A DNA stretch of 64,000 nt from Dyadobacter endophyticus. Lineage in GTDB: Bacteria; Bacteroidota; Bacteroidia; Cytophagales; Spirosomataceae. Below are positions 7,695 to 16,311 of this stretch, piece by piece. Numbering within the stretch: position 1 is the stretch's first letter; each line of letters opens with the position of its first letter. Location: positions 1-64,000 of the forward strand of contig NZ_BMIA01000003.1 in the NCBI RefSeq assembly GCF_014641595.1. Reading direction: 5' to 3'. The notes under the pieces are model-generated. The model did no database searches. It was not told the origin of the DNA and was given only the letters and a program-made list of their open reading frames with translations. Position numbers and translations under genes: made by a program.

Positions 7695-8303
7695 CTAGCG
7701 CACTTTAGCAGGATTCTTGGTCCAGCCCTCGATTTCGATACCTTCGTGTCTTAGATAATTATATAATGTTGTTTTGCTCCCAATTTGTAATTGTTTGCAA
7801 ATTTGATTGATAGTATATTTTTTACTCAGGTAAAGCGTCGCAGCAAGGCTCGCGAGCTCTTGTGATTTTTTAGTAAGCCCTTTGGGTCTGCCTCCTACTC
7901 TTCCTCTGGCCCGAGCCGCTTCCATTCCTGCCAAAGTTCTTTCCATCAGAATCTCTCGCTCGTTTTCTGCAAACACGGAACTGAGCATGTACCATAACCT
8001 GCCCATCTTGGTGGACGTATCAATTCCCTCAGAAATACTCCGAAAGTCGACACCCATCTCCTTCCACTCGACCATCAGTTTGATGAGTTCATAGGTGGCC
8101 CTGCCTAAGCGGTCAATTCTCCAGACAACGATGACATCCCCCTTCCGTAGCTCGGAAACCATCTTGCCATACTCGGGGCGATCCTTCGATGCACCCGACA
8201 CCTTCTCATGAAAAATCTTCTCGCAACCTGCCTTCCGAAGAGCATCAAATTGCAGGTCCTGGCTCTGCTCATTCTTCGAAACCCGTATGTATCCAAATAT
8301 CAT
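7695..8303 (-). CDS. serine recombinase (resolvase/invertase family)
   Basis: A 202-residue small serine recombinase. The N terminus MIFGYIRVS places the nucleophile at S9; the catalytic-domain block DVIVVWRIDRLGR, the helix-E-like segment and the GRVGGRPKGL hinge follow, with a C-terminal HTH (TINQICKQLQIGSKTTLYNYL). Length and order match Tn3 resolvase/Hin-type enzymes, which resolve cointegrates or invert DNA. I start at the ATG giving MIFGYIRVS rather than at a TTG two codons upstream. An inverted repeat that begins immediately upstream may be its recombination site. No matching transposase is nearby, so it may be a relic or serve a plasmid-like element. Confidence 0.85.
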   Translation of the reverse strand: MIFGYIRVSKNEQSQDLQFDALRKAGCEKIFHEKVSGASKDRPEYGKMVSELRKGDVIVVWRIDRLGRATYELIKLMVEWKEMGVDFRSISEGIDTSTKMGRLWYMLSSVFAENEREILMERTLAGMEAARARGRVGGRPKGLTKKSQELASLAATLYLSKKYTINQICKQLQIGSKTTLYNYLRHEGIEIEGWTKNPAKVR

Positions 8304-8307
8304 CTTC

Positions 8308-8347
8308 AATTACAGTTTAACCCCTAATATCGCAATATACTGTAATT
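8308..8347. other. inverted repeat at recombinase start, candidate recombination site
   Basis: AATTACAGT and ACTGTAATT, perfect 9-base arms separated by 22 AT-rich bases, lie directly in front of the serine recombinase gene. A dyad of about 40 bases next to a resolvase gene fits a res subsite or an autoregulatory operator. No second copy was noticed in the window. Confidence 0.4.
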
Positions 8348-9459
8348 AGATTTCGTGTACCACTAAAATGAACTCTCTTTAGACGGTTTTTGGCATAAAA
8401 ATGAATACTTCAAACAAAGTGGGAAGAGTACAGAAATACGACCGTAAAATCGAACTTCAGAAGAACTTCGATAAGCGTTTAACTTTGCAACCGGTCACTG
8501 GGAACTGGTACCGACCCGCCGCCGTACTAGGTGCAAAAACAGAAGTTGGGGACAACGCTGACTATGGCCATCAGGTATGCCGGCACCTAAAGGATAGGGC
8601 ATGGCAAGATCAACCGATTCGGAGCTGCCAGTTGTCTCGAATCTCATCACGGAGCATGACCGCGGCCAATACTATCCTGGGATTTTCATCCGGAGTGTAC
8701 CTGATACAAAATTCAGGCGTGTAAACCTGTTTCATTCCCTCATAGACATATTCCACAGAAACCGTCTTATAGATATATTTCTCTCGAAATCCAGTAAGCT
8801 AAAAAAGTCCCGCCCCAACTCGGTCTTAAAATGGTCCGCCTGGACCTGGATATTCAAAAATATACTTTCCTTCAACTCGCCTACTTTGGCAAAAACGGGC
8901 ATGTTTTCGTTCGGATTTTCCCATCTACTTTGGAAATTAACATCTACCAACAATTTTCCCGAAAACAACAGTACCTCCCAGCGTTGACACCCAACTGCTA
9001 GCCGATCTTTACAATGCTTTGCTGCTGTTCGCCCTATTGAATTATAACCTTGCCTGCCAAATTCGAGCTAAAAATCACTCAATCACTTGATTATCAATAC
9101 AATAATGAAATGCAATAACAAGCTAAAAATATTTCACAATATTATTGGAAGTCAATTTTTTCTTAATATAATTGTATTAAATATTCGGTTACAAATTTCC
9201 CGCTAGCCGAAGCATCTCTAAGCACCCGCATAAAGTAATTCCCAACCCGATGGTGTATATCGGGTAGCAGTTCTATGCATCAATCAAAGACTCTATCAAT
9301 ATCACACAGAGTTATATTAATCGCATTTAACTCACTTGATTTCTAAATCGACAGGAGATTCATTTCGCAGAAACAATTGATACCTTATTCGAGCCCGTAA
9401 CCTTAGGACTCTAACAGACCAATAGTACAATTTTTCACTTTCAACTAAACAGATTAAGA
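8348..9459. other. about 1.1 kb with no intact gene
   Basis: Between the recombinase and the C10 protease no frame is convincing. The left half contains short frames on both strands with poor composition, and one minus-strand frame at 8732-9067 looks like degraded coding sequence. The right half (about 9040-9459) is AT-rich and probably carries the promoter of the protease operon. Confidence 0.5.
8732..9067 (-). pseudogene. possible remnant of a coding region
   Basis: An open minus-strand frame of about 112 codons with protein-like content (for example RWENPNENMPVFAKVGEL) but no ATG. It begins after a stop codon and lacks a plausible start, so it looks like the 3' part of a broken gene. I cannot name the family. 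Confidence 0.25.
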
Positions 9460-10704
9460 ATGAAAACACTGCGACCTTCCATTTCAGGGCTGATGTTCTT
9501 TTTTGCAGCCATTTTTTCGTTAACACAATGTCATAAAGATGAGATATCATCTAAGCCAGATGAAAACAGCAAAATAAAAGATGATTTTGTTGTCTCGGCC
9601 AAAGAAGCTATTGAAGTCGCGCAGCAATTTACACTAACGAACGGAAAAGGGAACATGGATCCCAATGCAAGAGTTGGAGCAGTCATGGAGGTTACAGGTC
9701 AGCAAACCGTGCTGGACTCCGCCGACCAGAAGCCACTGATTCATGTTATCAACCTGAAAAAGGGGTATGCGATAGTTTCCGCTGATCTGCGGGCAATGCC
9801 TGTGATTGCTTTTTCCGAGGACGGTAAGTTTGATTTGAACGATGTCCCGAATGGAGTAAATCTCTGGCTCCAATCAGCGAAGGAAAAGCTGAAAGAAATT
9901 AAACAGAAAAATTTCAAAAGTAACGATATTGTTAATAAGGAGTGGAGAAAATATCTTTCGGATAAGAATGGTAGAGTTCAGGACACTAACTGCATTGAGT
10001 GGTACCAATATGGTCAATTCCAGTGCCAGGGCAGGTTTACAACTTTTGGCCCATTGCTTAATACAGGCTGGACACAATCTGGTGTTTCTTCATCCATGCT
10101 CATGCCTGGATTTAAAGATTGCGATGGGTGTGGTAGATATTTGGCTGGGTGTGGCCCGGTTGCTATCGCCCAGATTGATGAATTTTATCACCCAAATCCT
10201 GACAGGCCCAGAGCCACGTCAAGCGGCAACTGTGGATCCATGTTACCTGGTCAACAAAGCTTAGGAAACTTGATGAAATGGGCCGGGTATTACTCTAGCG
10301 CCAACTACGATTATCTCGGCACCTGTAACACAATGACTTGGCCCAGCGATATCCCAAATGGATTTACAGGACTGGGATATTCAAGTGGGGGTACCTCCTA
10401 TGCCGCCAACAACTATGAAAAAATCAAAATTGATCTTACAGGAAACCATCCGGTTGTCTTCTCCGGTTCAACTTGCCTGACCTGCTTTAACGATTACCAT
10501 ATTTGGGTGTGCGACGGTCTAAGGGAAAACAATTACAGTGAATTCAATTGCGCAACGAAAACTTGTAATGAATGGTCATTCAGCTACTTACACATGAACT
10601 GGGGCTGGAATCGTTTAAATGATTGGTATGCATTTGGTTCTTATCATCCAGACGGAGCAAACTATGATGCAAACATGAAGGTAATTACAGGAATAAGACC
10701 TTAA
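9460..10704 (+). CDS. C10-family (streptopain-like) cysteine protease lipoprotein
   Basis: A 414-residue exported protein. Residues 1-24 form a lipoprotein signal (hydrophobic core then SLTQC, Cys24). A pro-region of the Spi/C10 type covers about 40-165 (KEAIEVAQQF, KKGYAIVSADLRAMPVIAFSE). The peptidase domain follows, with nucleophile C231 in AGCGPVAIAQ, catalytic H347 in NDYHIWVCDG, and the conserved NWGW block near the C terminus. C10 proteases such as streptopain and interpain are secreted zymogens that self-process. The protein has many extra cysteines (about 15 in all), which is unusual. It heads a group of exported-protein genes; the next starts 10 bases downstream. Confidence 0.88.
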   Translation: MKTLRPSISGLMFFFAAIFSLTQCHKDEISSKPDENSKIKDDFVVSAKEAIEVAQQFTLTNGKGNMDPNARVGAVMEVTGQQTVLDSADQKPLIHVINLKKGYAIVSADLRAMPVIAFSEDGKFDLNDVPNGVNLWLQSAKEKLKEIKQKNFKSNDIVNKEWRKYLSDKNGRVQDTNCIEWYQYGQFQCQGRFTTFGPLLNTGWTQSGVSSSMLMPGFKDCDGCGRYLAGCGPVAIAQIDEFYHPNPDRPRATSSGNCGSMLPGQQSLGNLMKWAGYYSSANYDYLGTCNTMTWPSDIPNGFTGLGYSSGGTSYAANNYEKIKIDLTGNHPVVFSGSTCLTCFNDYHIWVCDGLRENNYSEFNCATKTCNEWSFSYLHMNWGWNRLNDWYAFGSYHPDGANYDANMKVITGIRP

Positions 10705-10714
10705 TTGAAGATTT

Positions 10715-11164
10715 ATGAAAAATGTAATTTGGCTAATTTTACTCGTAATCCCGCTATTCATATCCTGTGAAAGGCAAAAGGGATTCGATGCTGCAGGACC
10801 GATTTCCAGCTACTTATCAGGAAAATGGCAACTGGAAAAGATTGTGTCCCCAACCCAAACAAAAATCGGGGAACAGATTGGATACGCTGAAATTTTGGAA
10901 TCAGGAAATGACCAGGAAGATGACTACGACCGCATTTTCAAAGACGGCAAACTCGACACGACTTACATTTGGAGCCGAAATCCCGGCACTGATTCTGATG
11001 CAAAAAAGATGACCGTGTTGGTCAATTACGAGGGTGGTATCAAACGATTTTACAAAATTTACCGGCAGCTGGGCAAGCCAACAACGCTAGAAGCATCCTC
11101 CTATCTTTCAGAGGTAGGAGGCGCAGCAGATACGGTCAAGTACTATTATGTTCAGCTTCCATAA
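10715..11164 (+). CDS. small lipoprotein with lipocalin-like start
   Basis: A 149-residue protein with a lipoprotein signal ending in LFISC (Cys19) and an early LSGKWQLEKI motif, as in many Bacteroidota lipocalin-like lipoproteins. The rest is beta-rich with no catalytic motif. It lies 10 bases after the C10 protease and 10 before the next gene, so it is in the same operon. An inhibitor or chaperone role for the protease is possible, as with Spi-type partners, but nothing in the sequence proves it. Confidence 0.7.
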   Translation: MKNVIWLILLVIPLFISCERQKGFDAAGPISSYLSGKWQLEKIVSPTQTKIGEQIGYAEILESGNDQEDDYDRIFKDGKLDTTYIWSRNPGTDSDAKKMTVLVNYEGGIKRFYKIYRQLGKPTTLEASSYLSEVGGAADTVKYYYVQLP

Positions 11165-11174
11165 TTGAACTCCG

Positions 11175-11735
11175 ATGCGGTCCATCATATTTATGATAAC
11201 CACGCTCCTATTTGTAATAGGAACATTGGATTTACTTGCGCAAGTTGACAGCATCCCCCAGAGACACGCTAATTCGGGCCCTACAAAACGCGCGAAAGCT
11301 ATCTATGTGGAAGCATTAGGCAGGAGCAGTTTCGGCCTTTCCCTGCTCTATGATATGCGCCTTAGAAATGGACATGATGGTTTCGGGTTCAACCTTGGTA
11401 TATCGCAACCAAAAATCGATCCACGCGCGACAACATACTCTTTCCCAATTTTCGTCAATCATATAAGCTCCGAGAAAAGGGTGGCACTGGAGATCGGTGG
11501 GGGGATTATCATTGCATATCGAAGGTGGTGGACAGAAGATCAAAACCAAGATATACACCGCTTCCATCAAATATCTGTACCCGCGATGGCAAATTTGGGG
11601 TTACGGATTCAGCCAATTAACACCGGGGTGGTATGGCGGCTATTTTGGGCTCCAAACTGGAGGATCGGGGCTGAATCTGATCTTAATGGAAAACTATTCT
11701 GGTTTGGAACTTCATTGGGAATTGGCTTCAATTAG
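11175..11735 (+). CDS. outer-membrane beta-barrel-like exported protein
   Basis: A 186-residue protein with a cleavable signal peptide (about 1-22, ending LLAQ). The body shows alternating hydrophobic strands (FGLSLLYDMRL, GFGFNLGIS, FPIFVNHI, VALEIGGGIIIAY, AMANLGLRIQ, VVWRLFWAP, WFGTSLGIGFN) with a terminal aromatic-X-aromatic-like strand, the pattern of a small outer-membrane barrel. Third gene of the protease operon; function unknown. Confidence 0.65.
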   Translation: MRSIIFMITTLLFVIGTLDLLAQVDSIPQRHANSGPTKRAKAIYVEALGRSSFGLSLLYDMRLRNGHDGFGFNLGISQPKIDPRATTYSFPIFVNHISSEKRVALEIGGGIIIAYRRWWTEDQNQDIHRFHQISVPAMANLGLRIQPINTGVVWRLFWAPNWRIGAESDLNGKLFWFGTSLGIGFN

Positions 11736-11883
11736 CTATACCTAGTTGAAATAATTTCGTCTAATTTTAAGCCCATTTCGTCGAAATTATCGTCATGGAG
11801 AAACTAACAGTTTGATTTTTAATCTTTAAAATTCTACTATTATACGTTTAATTACTTATTTTTTCCCTCAATGATCATAGCCT

Positions 11884-13278
11884 ATGAAACGAACAATCTT
11901 TGCGTTATTTCTATTCTTTGGAATACTGAATGTGATAATTCAGAGTTGTACTAATTTACCGGTACCCCTAGAACAAAACGGGAGTTTTATTTCCAAATCT
12001 TTTAAAATTGATGCTGTAAAGGACAGTTATCAAAGGACGATGTCACTTGGCTTAATTCAGACATTCAACGATAAGAGAGAAAGAACTCTTAAAAGGCAGG
12101 TAATGTGGGAGAACGCTTATTCCATAAGCACGCCAGATGGCGAAAAACTTGTGGTGCCATTTACCCTGGAAAATGAAATTTTTGTGAATGGTGGAAGTAA
12201 AAACAGGGATTCATACGGCTCCATAACCAGGCTCTTGGTATCCAACGAAGGCGGCAATTACAAATTTGAAACAGCAACATACCTTGCAGATTATCACTTG
12301 GATTCAACGAAAGTTTCAAATGAATGGTCAGGCCAAATTATCGTAGAAAATGCATTAGGGGATTTTGTAGATGCATTTTACGTTGACAATGGAAAGATAA
12401 CGGGGTACGCAGTTAAAAATAGCCAAAATAGCAGAACAAACATACTGGTTTGTTATGAGATTGAATACTGGTCATGTGCATATGTGCCGTTAATAGGTTA
12501 TTATGCACCTTGTCAATACATGTATAGTGAATTTAATCATTGTTATTCATCAACACCATCCGCCACTGGTTCTTCTGGTGGATATTTAACAGTTATCGGA
12601 AAAAGCGGAACGTCCGGCTCCGGGGGCGCTCCCTCGCCATGGGTTGATCGGTTTAGTGAGATCAGCAAAATGTCTGTATTTTCAGCATCTGCTAGGGTCG
12701 CGGTAAATGAAATCTTAGACAACTTAATGGGTAAGTGCTTAGGCAAGTCACTATTCGTTGGACTCGTGTCCAGGGAAACAAGAATCGAATGGAAAATCGA
12801 CCCGGCGGGAACAACGCCAGGTGCCTATAATCCAGTTAACAAAACGATAAAATTTCAGACCGAGTCGCAAATTAGCCCAAACACCTTAGAGGAAGAACTT
12901 TTCCATGCGTACCAAGATAAGTATTACTCAGGCGGCACCACGCAATATCTTTCCACAGGCTCTCAGAATATTGAATTCGAATCAAAGCTATTTCGAGACA
13001 TCATGGGTTTAATAGCGTCGGGCGGCGGGATGTCCAGTTTTACTGTCGGTGAACAATACAATAACCAATACATGTCATGGCTTCTCGATATTACGGATGG
13101 GGCGACAAAGGTTCCTGCAACATATTCCGTAGTGGCATCACAATATTTCTTTTGGTTGGATAAATTTGTGCAATCAAATCCTTTATACAATCAGCCTGGC
13201 ATGACAACTATCAGCACATTTACGCCTGGCGCACTTTTTGATCTTATCGATAAATCAAGCTGTTCTAAGAAACCATGA
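11884..13278 (+). CDS. lipoprotein with metallopeptidase-like EELFHAYQ motif
   Basis: A 464-residue exported protein with a lipoprotein signal (lipobox IIQSC, Cys22), a beta-rich region with paired cysteines at about 185-220, a Ser/Gly-rich linker, and a C-terminal domain from about 255. That domain contains NTLEEELFHAYQDKYY, a Glu-rich helix with a single His that recalls the metal-binding helix seen in several secreted Bacteroidota putative metallopeptidases, although it is not a full HExxH. The role is unknown. It may be a separate transcript, since 148 bases separate it from the barrel gene. The downstream gene overlaps its stop by four bases. Confidence 0.65.
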   Translation: MKRTIFALFLFFGILNVIIQSCTNLPVPLEQNGSFISKSFKIDAVKDSYQRTMSLGLIQTFNDKRERTLKRQVMWENAYSISTPDGEKLVVPFTLENEIFVNGGSKNRDSYGSITRLLVSNEGGNYKFETATYLADYHLDSTKVSNEWSGQIIVENALGDFVDAFYVDNGKITGYAVKNSQNSRTNILVCYEIEYWSCAYVPLIGYYAPCQYMYSEFNHCYSSTPSATGSSGGYLTVIGKSGTSGSGGAPSPWVDRFSEISKMSVFSASARVAVNEILDNLMGKCLGKSLFVGLVSRETRIEWKIDPAGTTPGAYNPVNKTIKFQTESQISPNTLEEELFHAYQDKYYSGGTTQYLSTGSQNIEFESKLFRDIMGLIASGGGMSSFTVGEQYNNQYMSWLLDITDGATKVPATYSVVASQYFFWLDKFVQSNPLYNQPGMTTISTFTPGALFDLIDKSSCSKKP

Positions 13279-13796
13279 AAATATTTTCTTTAATAATATT
13301 CGCATCGCTCTTTTTTCATTTGCCACTCAGTGCTCAACGGATTACCGAAGGTACAGCAAAGTCCGGTGATAACGAGTTTGTCATTAAGCGATCAAATAAC
13401 CGACTCATAGTGGCCAACAAGAAAAATGGGTTACTAAAAACCTCCAATGAGATCCCGGATGAACTTAAGAAGTTAGGTATTTCCAGCTTCCTAACTTATA
13501 ATCAAGATGAAGCCAATCAGGTTTTATCTATCATAAAAGATGACTTTAAGAAGCGTGGTAAGATTATCCCTTCGGAACGCCCACTTGGCGTGTTCTATGT
13601 TGGAAAAAATGGCAATATTTTGGAGATGGACTTCATCATCAGTGAGAACAGTATCCTTACTGCTGATGATATTAGTGCAATGGAGGTTGCGCTAAAAAAA
13701 GATTATCGGTTCAAAACCAAGGAAGCTAAGCTAGGGAATGCTAAATATGTTATCTGGAATACCGTTCTTAGACTAGACGAAATAGCCAGCAAGTAA
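13275..13796 (+). CDS. small secreted protein, unknown
   Basis: A 173-residue protein with a signal peptide (about 1-20, ending LPLSAQ). The start overlaps the preceding stop by four bases (ATGA), so it is translationally coupled to the metallopeptidase-like lipoprotein and probably works with it. The FYVGKNGNILEMDFIISENS segment resembles TonB-C-like beta strands, but I would not assign a family. A hairpin terminator follows at 13855. Confidence 0.6.
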   Translation: MKIFSLIIFASLFFHLPLSAQRITEGTAKSGDNEFVIKRSNNRLIVANKKNGLLKTSNEIPDELKKLGISSFLTYNQDEANQVLSIIKDDFKKRGKIIPSERPLGVFYVGKNGNILEMDFIISENSILTADDISAMEVALKKDYRFKTKEAKLGNAKYVIWNTVLRLDEIASK

Positions 13797-13854
13797 CGTT
13801 TGCGTTACACGGCTATATCTCCTAGCAAGAGGCACGGCATCGGAACTTTGACTT

Positions 13855-13891
13855 AAAGCCCAGTATGGAACTTTTGTGCCAGCTGGGCTTT
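13855..13891 (+). terminator. hairpin terminator after the exported-protein genes
   Basis: AAAGCCCAG and CTGGGCTTT arms, perfect over nine bases with a 19-base loop, followed by TATTTATT. It lies between convergent genes and can serve the rightward operon. Confidence 0.6.
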
Positions 13892-13916
13892 ATTTATTAC
13901 ACTTGTCAGTTACAAT

Positions 13917-14399
13917 CTAAGCGGCAGCTTCTTCTTCGGTTACTTTTCGCTTTCTGCCCCTGGGCTTTCCTGTATATAGTTCCTTTGGCGCTTCGATTTC
14001 TATTGCCAACTCGTAACCAACTACTCCTTCGGTGTAGTTGAATATCGTGACTGTGAAAACATGCTTCGCAGCTTCATAGTCGATGCCGCCACGCTTCAAT
14101 ATAACAGAGAGCGCAATTCCTGAGCCTCGCCCGATCCTTGCAAATGCAAATGCACCTTCTTGTTCCTCGGTAGAGATCAGGTACAGGGATTTTATTTTTC
14201 GTTTCCCTTCCGCTGTTCCGACTTTGAAAAGGGCTGTTTCTGGCTCGACCCCGATCTCTTCGAGAGTAGCCTTAGGGAAAACAAGCGTTCCATTATCTGA
14301 AATATACCCGGATGGCTTAGGCTTGGCTTTCCCTGCCGCCTTCGAAACCGGCTCCGTATTGTCTTCGGGCGAAAAAAATTTGATTTGAGGTGTCTTCAT
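13917..14399 (-). CDS. AbrB-like/accessory protein, paralog of the 17210 gene
   Basis: A 160-residue basic-tailed protein starting MKTPQIKFFSPED. It aligns along its whole length with the 154-aa product of 17210-17674: KFFSPEDN/KFFSPEEN, GYIS-x2-G-x-LVFP, KRKIKSLY, VILKRGG, and a C-terminal YTGKPRGRK DNA-binding-like tail. I do not know the function; the AT-hook-like PRGRK tail suggests nucleic-acid binding. It is on the opposite strand and about 3 kb from its paralog, the two bracketing the mobilization genes. Confidence 0.65.
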   Translation of the reverse strand: MKTPQIKFFSPEDNTEPVSKAAGKAKPKPSGYISDNGTLVFPKATLEEIGVEPETALFKVGTAEGKRKIKSLYLISTEEQEGAFAFARIGRGSGIALSVILKRGGIDYEAAKHVFTVTIFNYTEGVVGYELAIEIEAPKELYTGKPRGRKRKVTEEEAAA

Positions 14400-14580
14400 T
14401 TGAAATGGATTATGTGAAAAAAATTGTCTACAAAATTGCGATCGCAGCGAGCTGCGCTAGATCCAGGATGAAAGAAATGTCTACAATTTCGCGCGAGATC
14501 TCCTGATTTTTTGACCGGATTCAGCGCTCGTTTGGCTACACTTCGCAAGGCTGGCGAGCGCTGCGGCGGGACTGTCTACA

Positions 14581-14736
14581 TTATATGAATCGGATATCGC
14601 CATGACCTTTAATAACCGCATCCAGATCGGCATACAATTCCAGTACAGTTTTGTCGTAGGGATAGTCTGTGTGATTCAGAATCCAGTAAAGACAAGACCT
14701 GGTTCGTCCCCAATCCTCGGTTCCCATCGTAACCAT
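14581..14736 (-). CDS. possible 51-aa protein
   Basis: A short frame with protein-like composition (MGTEDWGRTRSCLYWILNHT...). The ATG at 14736 is used; a TTG further upstream would overlap the divergent membrane-protein gene. No family recognised and the evidence for expression is weak. Confidence 0.35.
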   Translation of the reverse strand: MVTMGTEDWGRTRSCLYWILNHTDYPYDKTVLELYADLDAVIKGHGDIRFI

Positions 14737-14771
14737 ATCTGATATCAATCCTTTGATCCCTACTTCGTGGG

Positions 14772-15296
14772 ATGAATAGCCCAGAGCCAAATCGCCTCAC
14801 CCAGACCAGGGGCAAGTACGCGGCCAAGTATGGACACGAGATCGACGACTGGTCAGCCCTGTTTCTGACAGAAACCCAGGAGCATTTTCAAAGTTTGGAA
14901 ATCAGGGTCGGGAAATCCATTGCAGCCATCGACCGGGCTGCAATGGAGCTGAAAGGCAGGAAACGGTTCCTGCAGTTTCAAGACCGAGGCCAAGCCCTAT
15001 TCTACGGTTTGGGTGTAAGCGCTCCTTATTCAATTGCTGGCATTGTCATATCAGTCTTGTTCTATGTATTGATACGCCATAGACAGCAGTATGCGGAGCA
15101 CCAAAGGATTTTGGACGAGTATCAAAATGCACCGGCTTACAGGCAGATCATGGAGCAGGGAAAGATTATCGAGTATGATAAGATGCTGTACTTACAACTG
15201 ACGCCTCTACCCAAAAAGGGGAAAGTCCAGATCGGTAAACACTATGTCTACGATTCCCAGGGCAAACGTGTGCTGGTACCGCTAGGCAGCCAGTGA
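14772..15296 (+). CDS. membrane protein of the mobilizable element
   Basis: A 174-residue protein with a hydrophilic N-terminal part, a single membrane segment at about 83-102 (YSIAGIVISVLFYVLIRHRQ) and a basic, extended C-terminal part. Such one-span proteins occur next to Bacteroidota mobilization genes, but I do not recognise a named family. It is followed by the repeat-rich non-coding segment. Confidence 0.6.
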   Translation: MNSPEPNRLTQTRGKYAAKYGHEIDDWSALFLTETQEHFQSLEIRVGKSIAAIDRAAMELKGRKRFLQFQDRGQALFYGLGVSAPYSIAGIVISVLFYVLIRHRQQYAEHQRILDEYQNAPAYRQIMEQGKIIEYDKMLYLQLTPLPKKGKVQIGKHYVYDSQGKRVLVPLGSQ

Positions 15297-15304
15297 AAGA
15301 CAGC

Positions 15305-15374
15305 TGTATAGTAAAATCGATCTTAGAAAATGAGGTGTATAGTTAAAGTACTCTTAGTCCCAAAAAGTGTATAG
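15305..15374 (+). repeat. 31/32-bp direct repeats with TGTATAG core
   Basis: TGTATAG occurs at 15305, 15336 and 15368. The first two are followed at the same distance by a TCTTAG block, giving a unit TGTATAGT-n-AAA-n4-TCTTAG repeated at 31 and 32 bases, three helical turns. This is the form of iterons or regulator sites and lies in the non-coding gap upstream of the mob genes. Confidence 0.6.
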
Positions 15375-15400
15375 CTATTCTGCGTAAGCACACTGTTTTT

Positions 15401-15520
15401 TCGAACGATTTCGAACAAAAGCGAACAACTTCAAACGCTTTCGAACGAATTCAAACACTTTCAAACAAATCCGAATTTTTTAGAATGGAAGCGAACGCTT
15501 TCGAACAGTTTCGAACGTGA
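15401..15520 (+). repeat. 12-unit array of exact 10-bp period, TCGAAC core
   Basis: Twelve consecutive 10-base units, each beginning with TCGAAC or a one- or two-base variant (TCAAAC, GCGAAC, CCGAAT, TAGAAT) followed by four variable bases. The phase never slips over 120 bases. Because ten is not a multiple of three the array is not coding. Repeated contacts on one DNA face suggest cooperative binding by a small DNA-binding protein, such as the relaxosome RHH protein encoded just downstream, or intrinsic bending. Confidence 0.85.
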
Positions 15521-15556
15521 GCGGTGGTTTCCTCCACAGCCAGCTATCGCCGGTAC

Positions 15557-15571
15557 GTCGCAAAATGCGAC
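15557..15571. other. candidate oriT hairpin
   Basis: GTCGCA-AAA-TGCGAC, a perfect six-base inverted repeat, followed by a GC-rich stretch with CCCCGGCGGGCTGG and CCCCTGGACCCC. It lies between the phased array and the mobC-like gene, the usual place of a transfer origin in small Bacteroidota mobilizable elements. The nick site is not identified. Confidence 0.4.
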
Positions 15572-15651
15572 TCCCCGGCGGGCTGGCCATGGGAAAACCC
15601 CTGGACCCCTGCTATTCGCCTATCGGCTCATAGCTAAACCAATAAAACACA

Positions 15652-16311
15652 ATGAAAAATCAAATCAAGAAAGGCAGACCGCCCAAGGAAAAGGGCGCTG
15701 CCAAACGGGAGCACTTTTCGGTCTGGGTAAGCTCGGACCAGAAAAACCAAATCAATCAGCTCATCGAGAAAAGCGGGCTTTCTGCCAGTCAGTTCTTTCT
15801 GACTTTGGCGCTGGATATCCCTTTTAAAAGACCCCAGAAAAGAACGCTGCCAAAGGCCACTGCCGAAACAATCCGGATTCTCGAGCAGCTGGCCGGAATT
15901 CTATCGCTCGCTATTTTAAAGACCAAAGACCATCAGATGCTTTCGGCGCAGTGGCAGCAAGGCAGCCAGCGGGTACGTCTGCTCGCAGACCTTATCACCC
16001 GCTGGGTTTTTGAAAGCTTCGAGATCCGCAGCTTTCAAAAGACGCTTACTGAAATCGAGGCATGGATTCAGTCCCTGCCCGATTATCTGGGCCATGTCCT
16101 CGGAGCCGGGGAAAGCAAAGAACAAATCCTTGGGGAAGCCCAAGACATGTCCCGGTCGGCGCGCGAGCTGCTTTCAAAATATGAAAGCTACTACGCAGGC
16201 CCCTTCCAGGATCTTGCACCTGCCTGGAAAAACGAGGCGGCAGATATCGCCTCTGTCCACTACGAGATTGAAAATGCCATCAAAGAATTCATCCGGCAAA
16301 CCAGCAAATGA
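15652..16311 (+). CDS. mobC: MobC-like relaxosome accessory protein
   Basis: A 219-residue basic protein. The N-terminal region KKGRPPKEKG...REHFSVWVSSDQKNQI followed by SGLSASQFFLTLAL is a ribbon-helix-helix of the MobC/plasmid mobilization type, which binds oriT and assists the relaxase. The rest is helical. Its stop overlaps the relaxase start by four bases, which confirms the pairing. A frameshifted second copy of residues about 23-101 lies inverted at 18967-19232. Confidence 0.8.
   Translation: MKNQIKKGRPPKEKGAAKREHFSVWVSSDQKNQINQLIEKSGLSASQFFLTLALDIPFKRPQKRTLPKATAETIRILEQLAGILSLAILKTKDHQMLSAQWQQGSQRVRLLADLITRWVFESFEIRSFQKTLTEIEAWIQSLPDYLGHVLGAGESKEQILGEAQDMSRSARELLSKYESYYAGPFQDLAPAWKNEAADIASVHYEIENAIKEFIRQTSK

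Noticed and set aside
8401..8724. 107-residue plus-strand frame after the recombinase
   Set aside because: Composition is not protein-like and it overlaps other weak frames; kept only as part of the gene-poor note.
15401..15520. CRISPR array
   Set aside because: Unit length is 10 bases with no spacers of 25-40 bases and no cas genes nearby.
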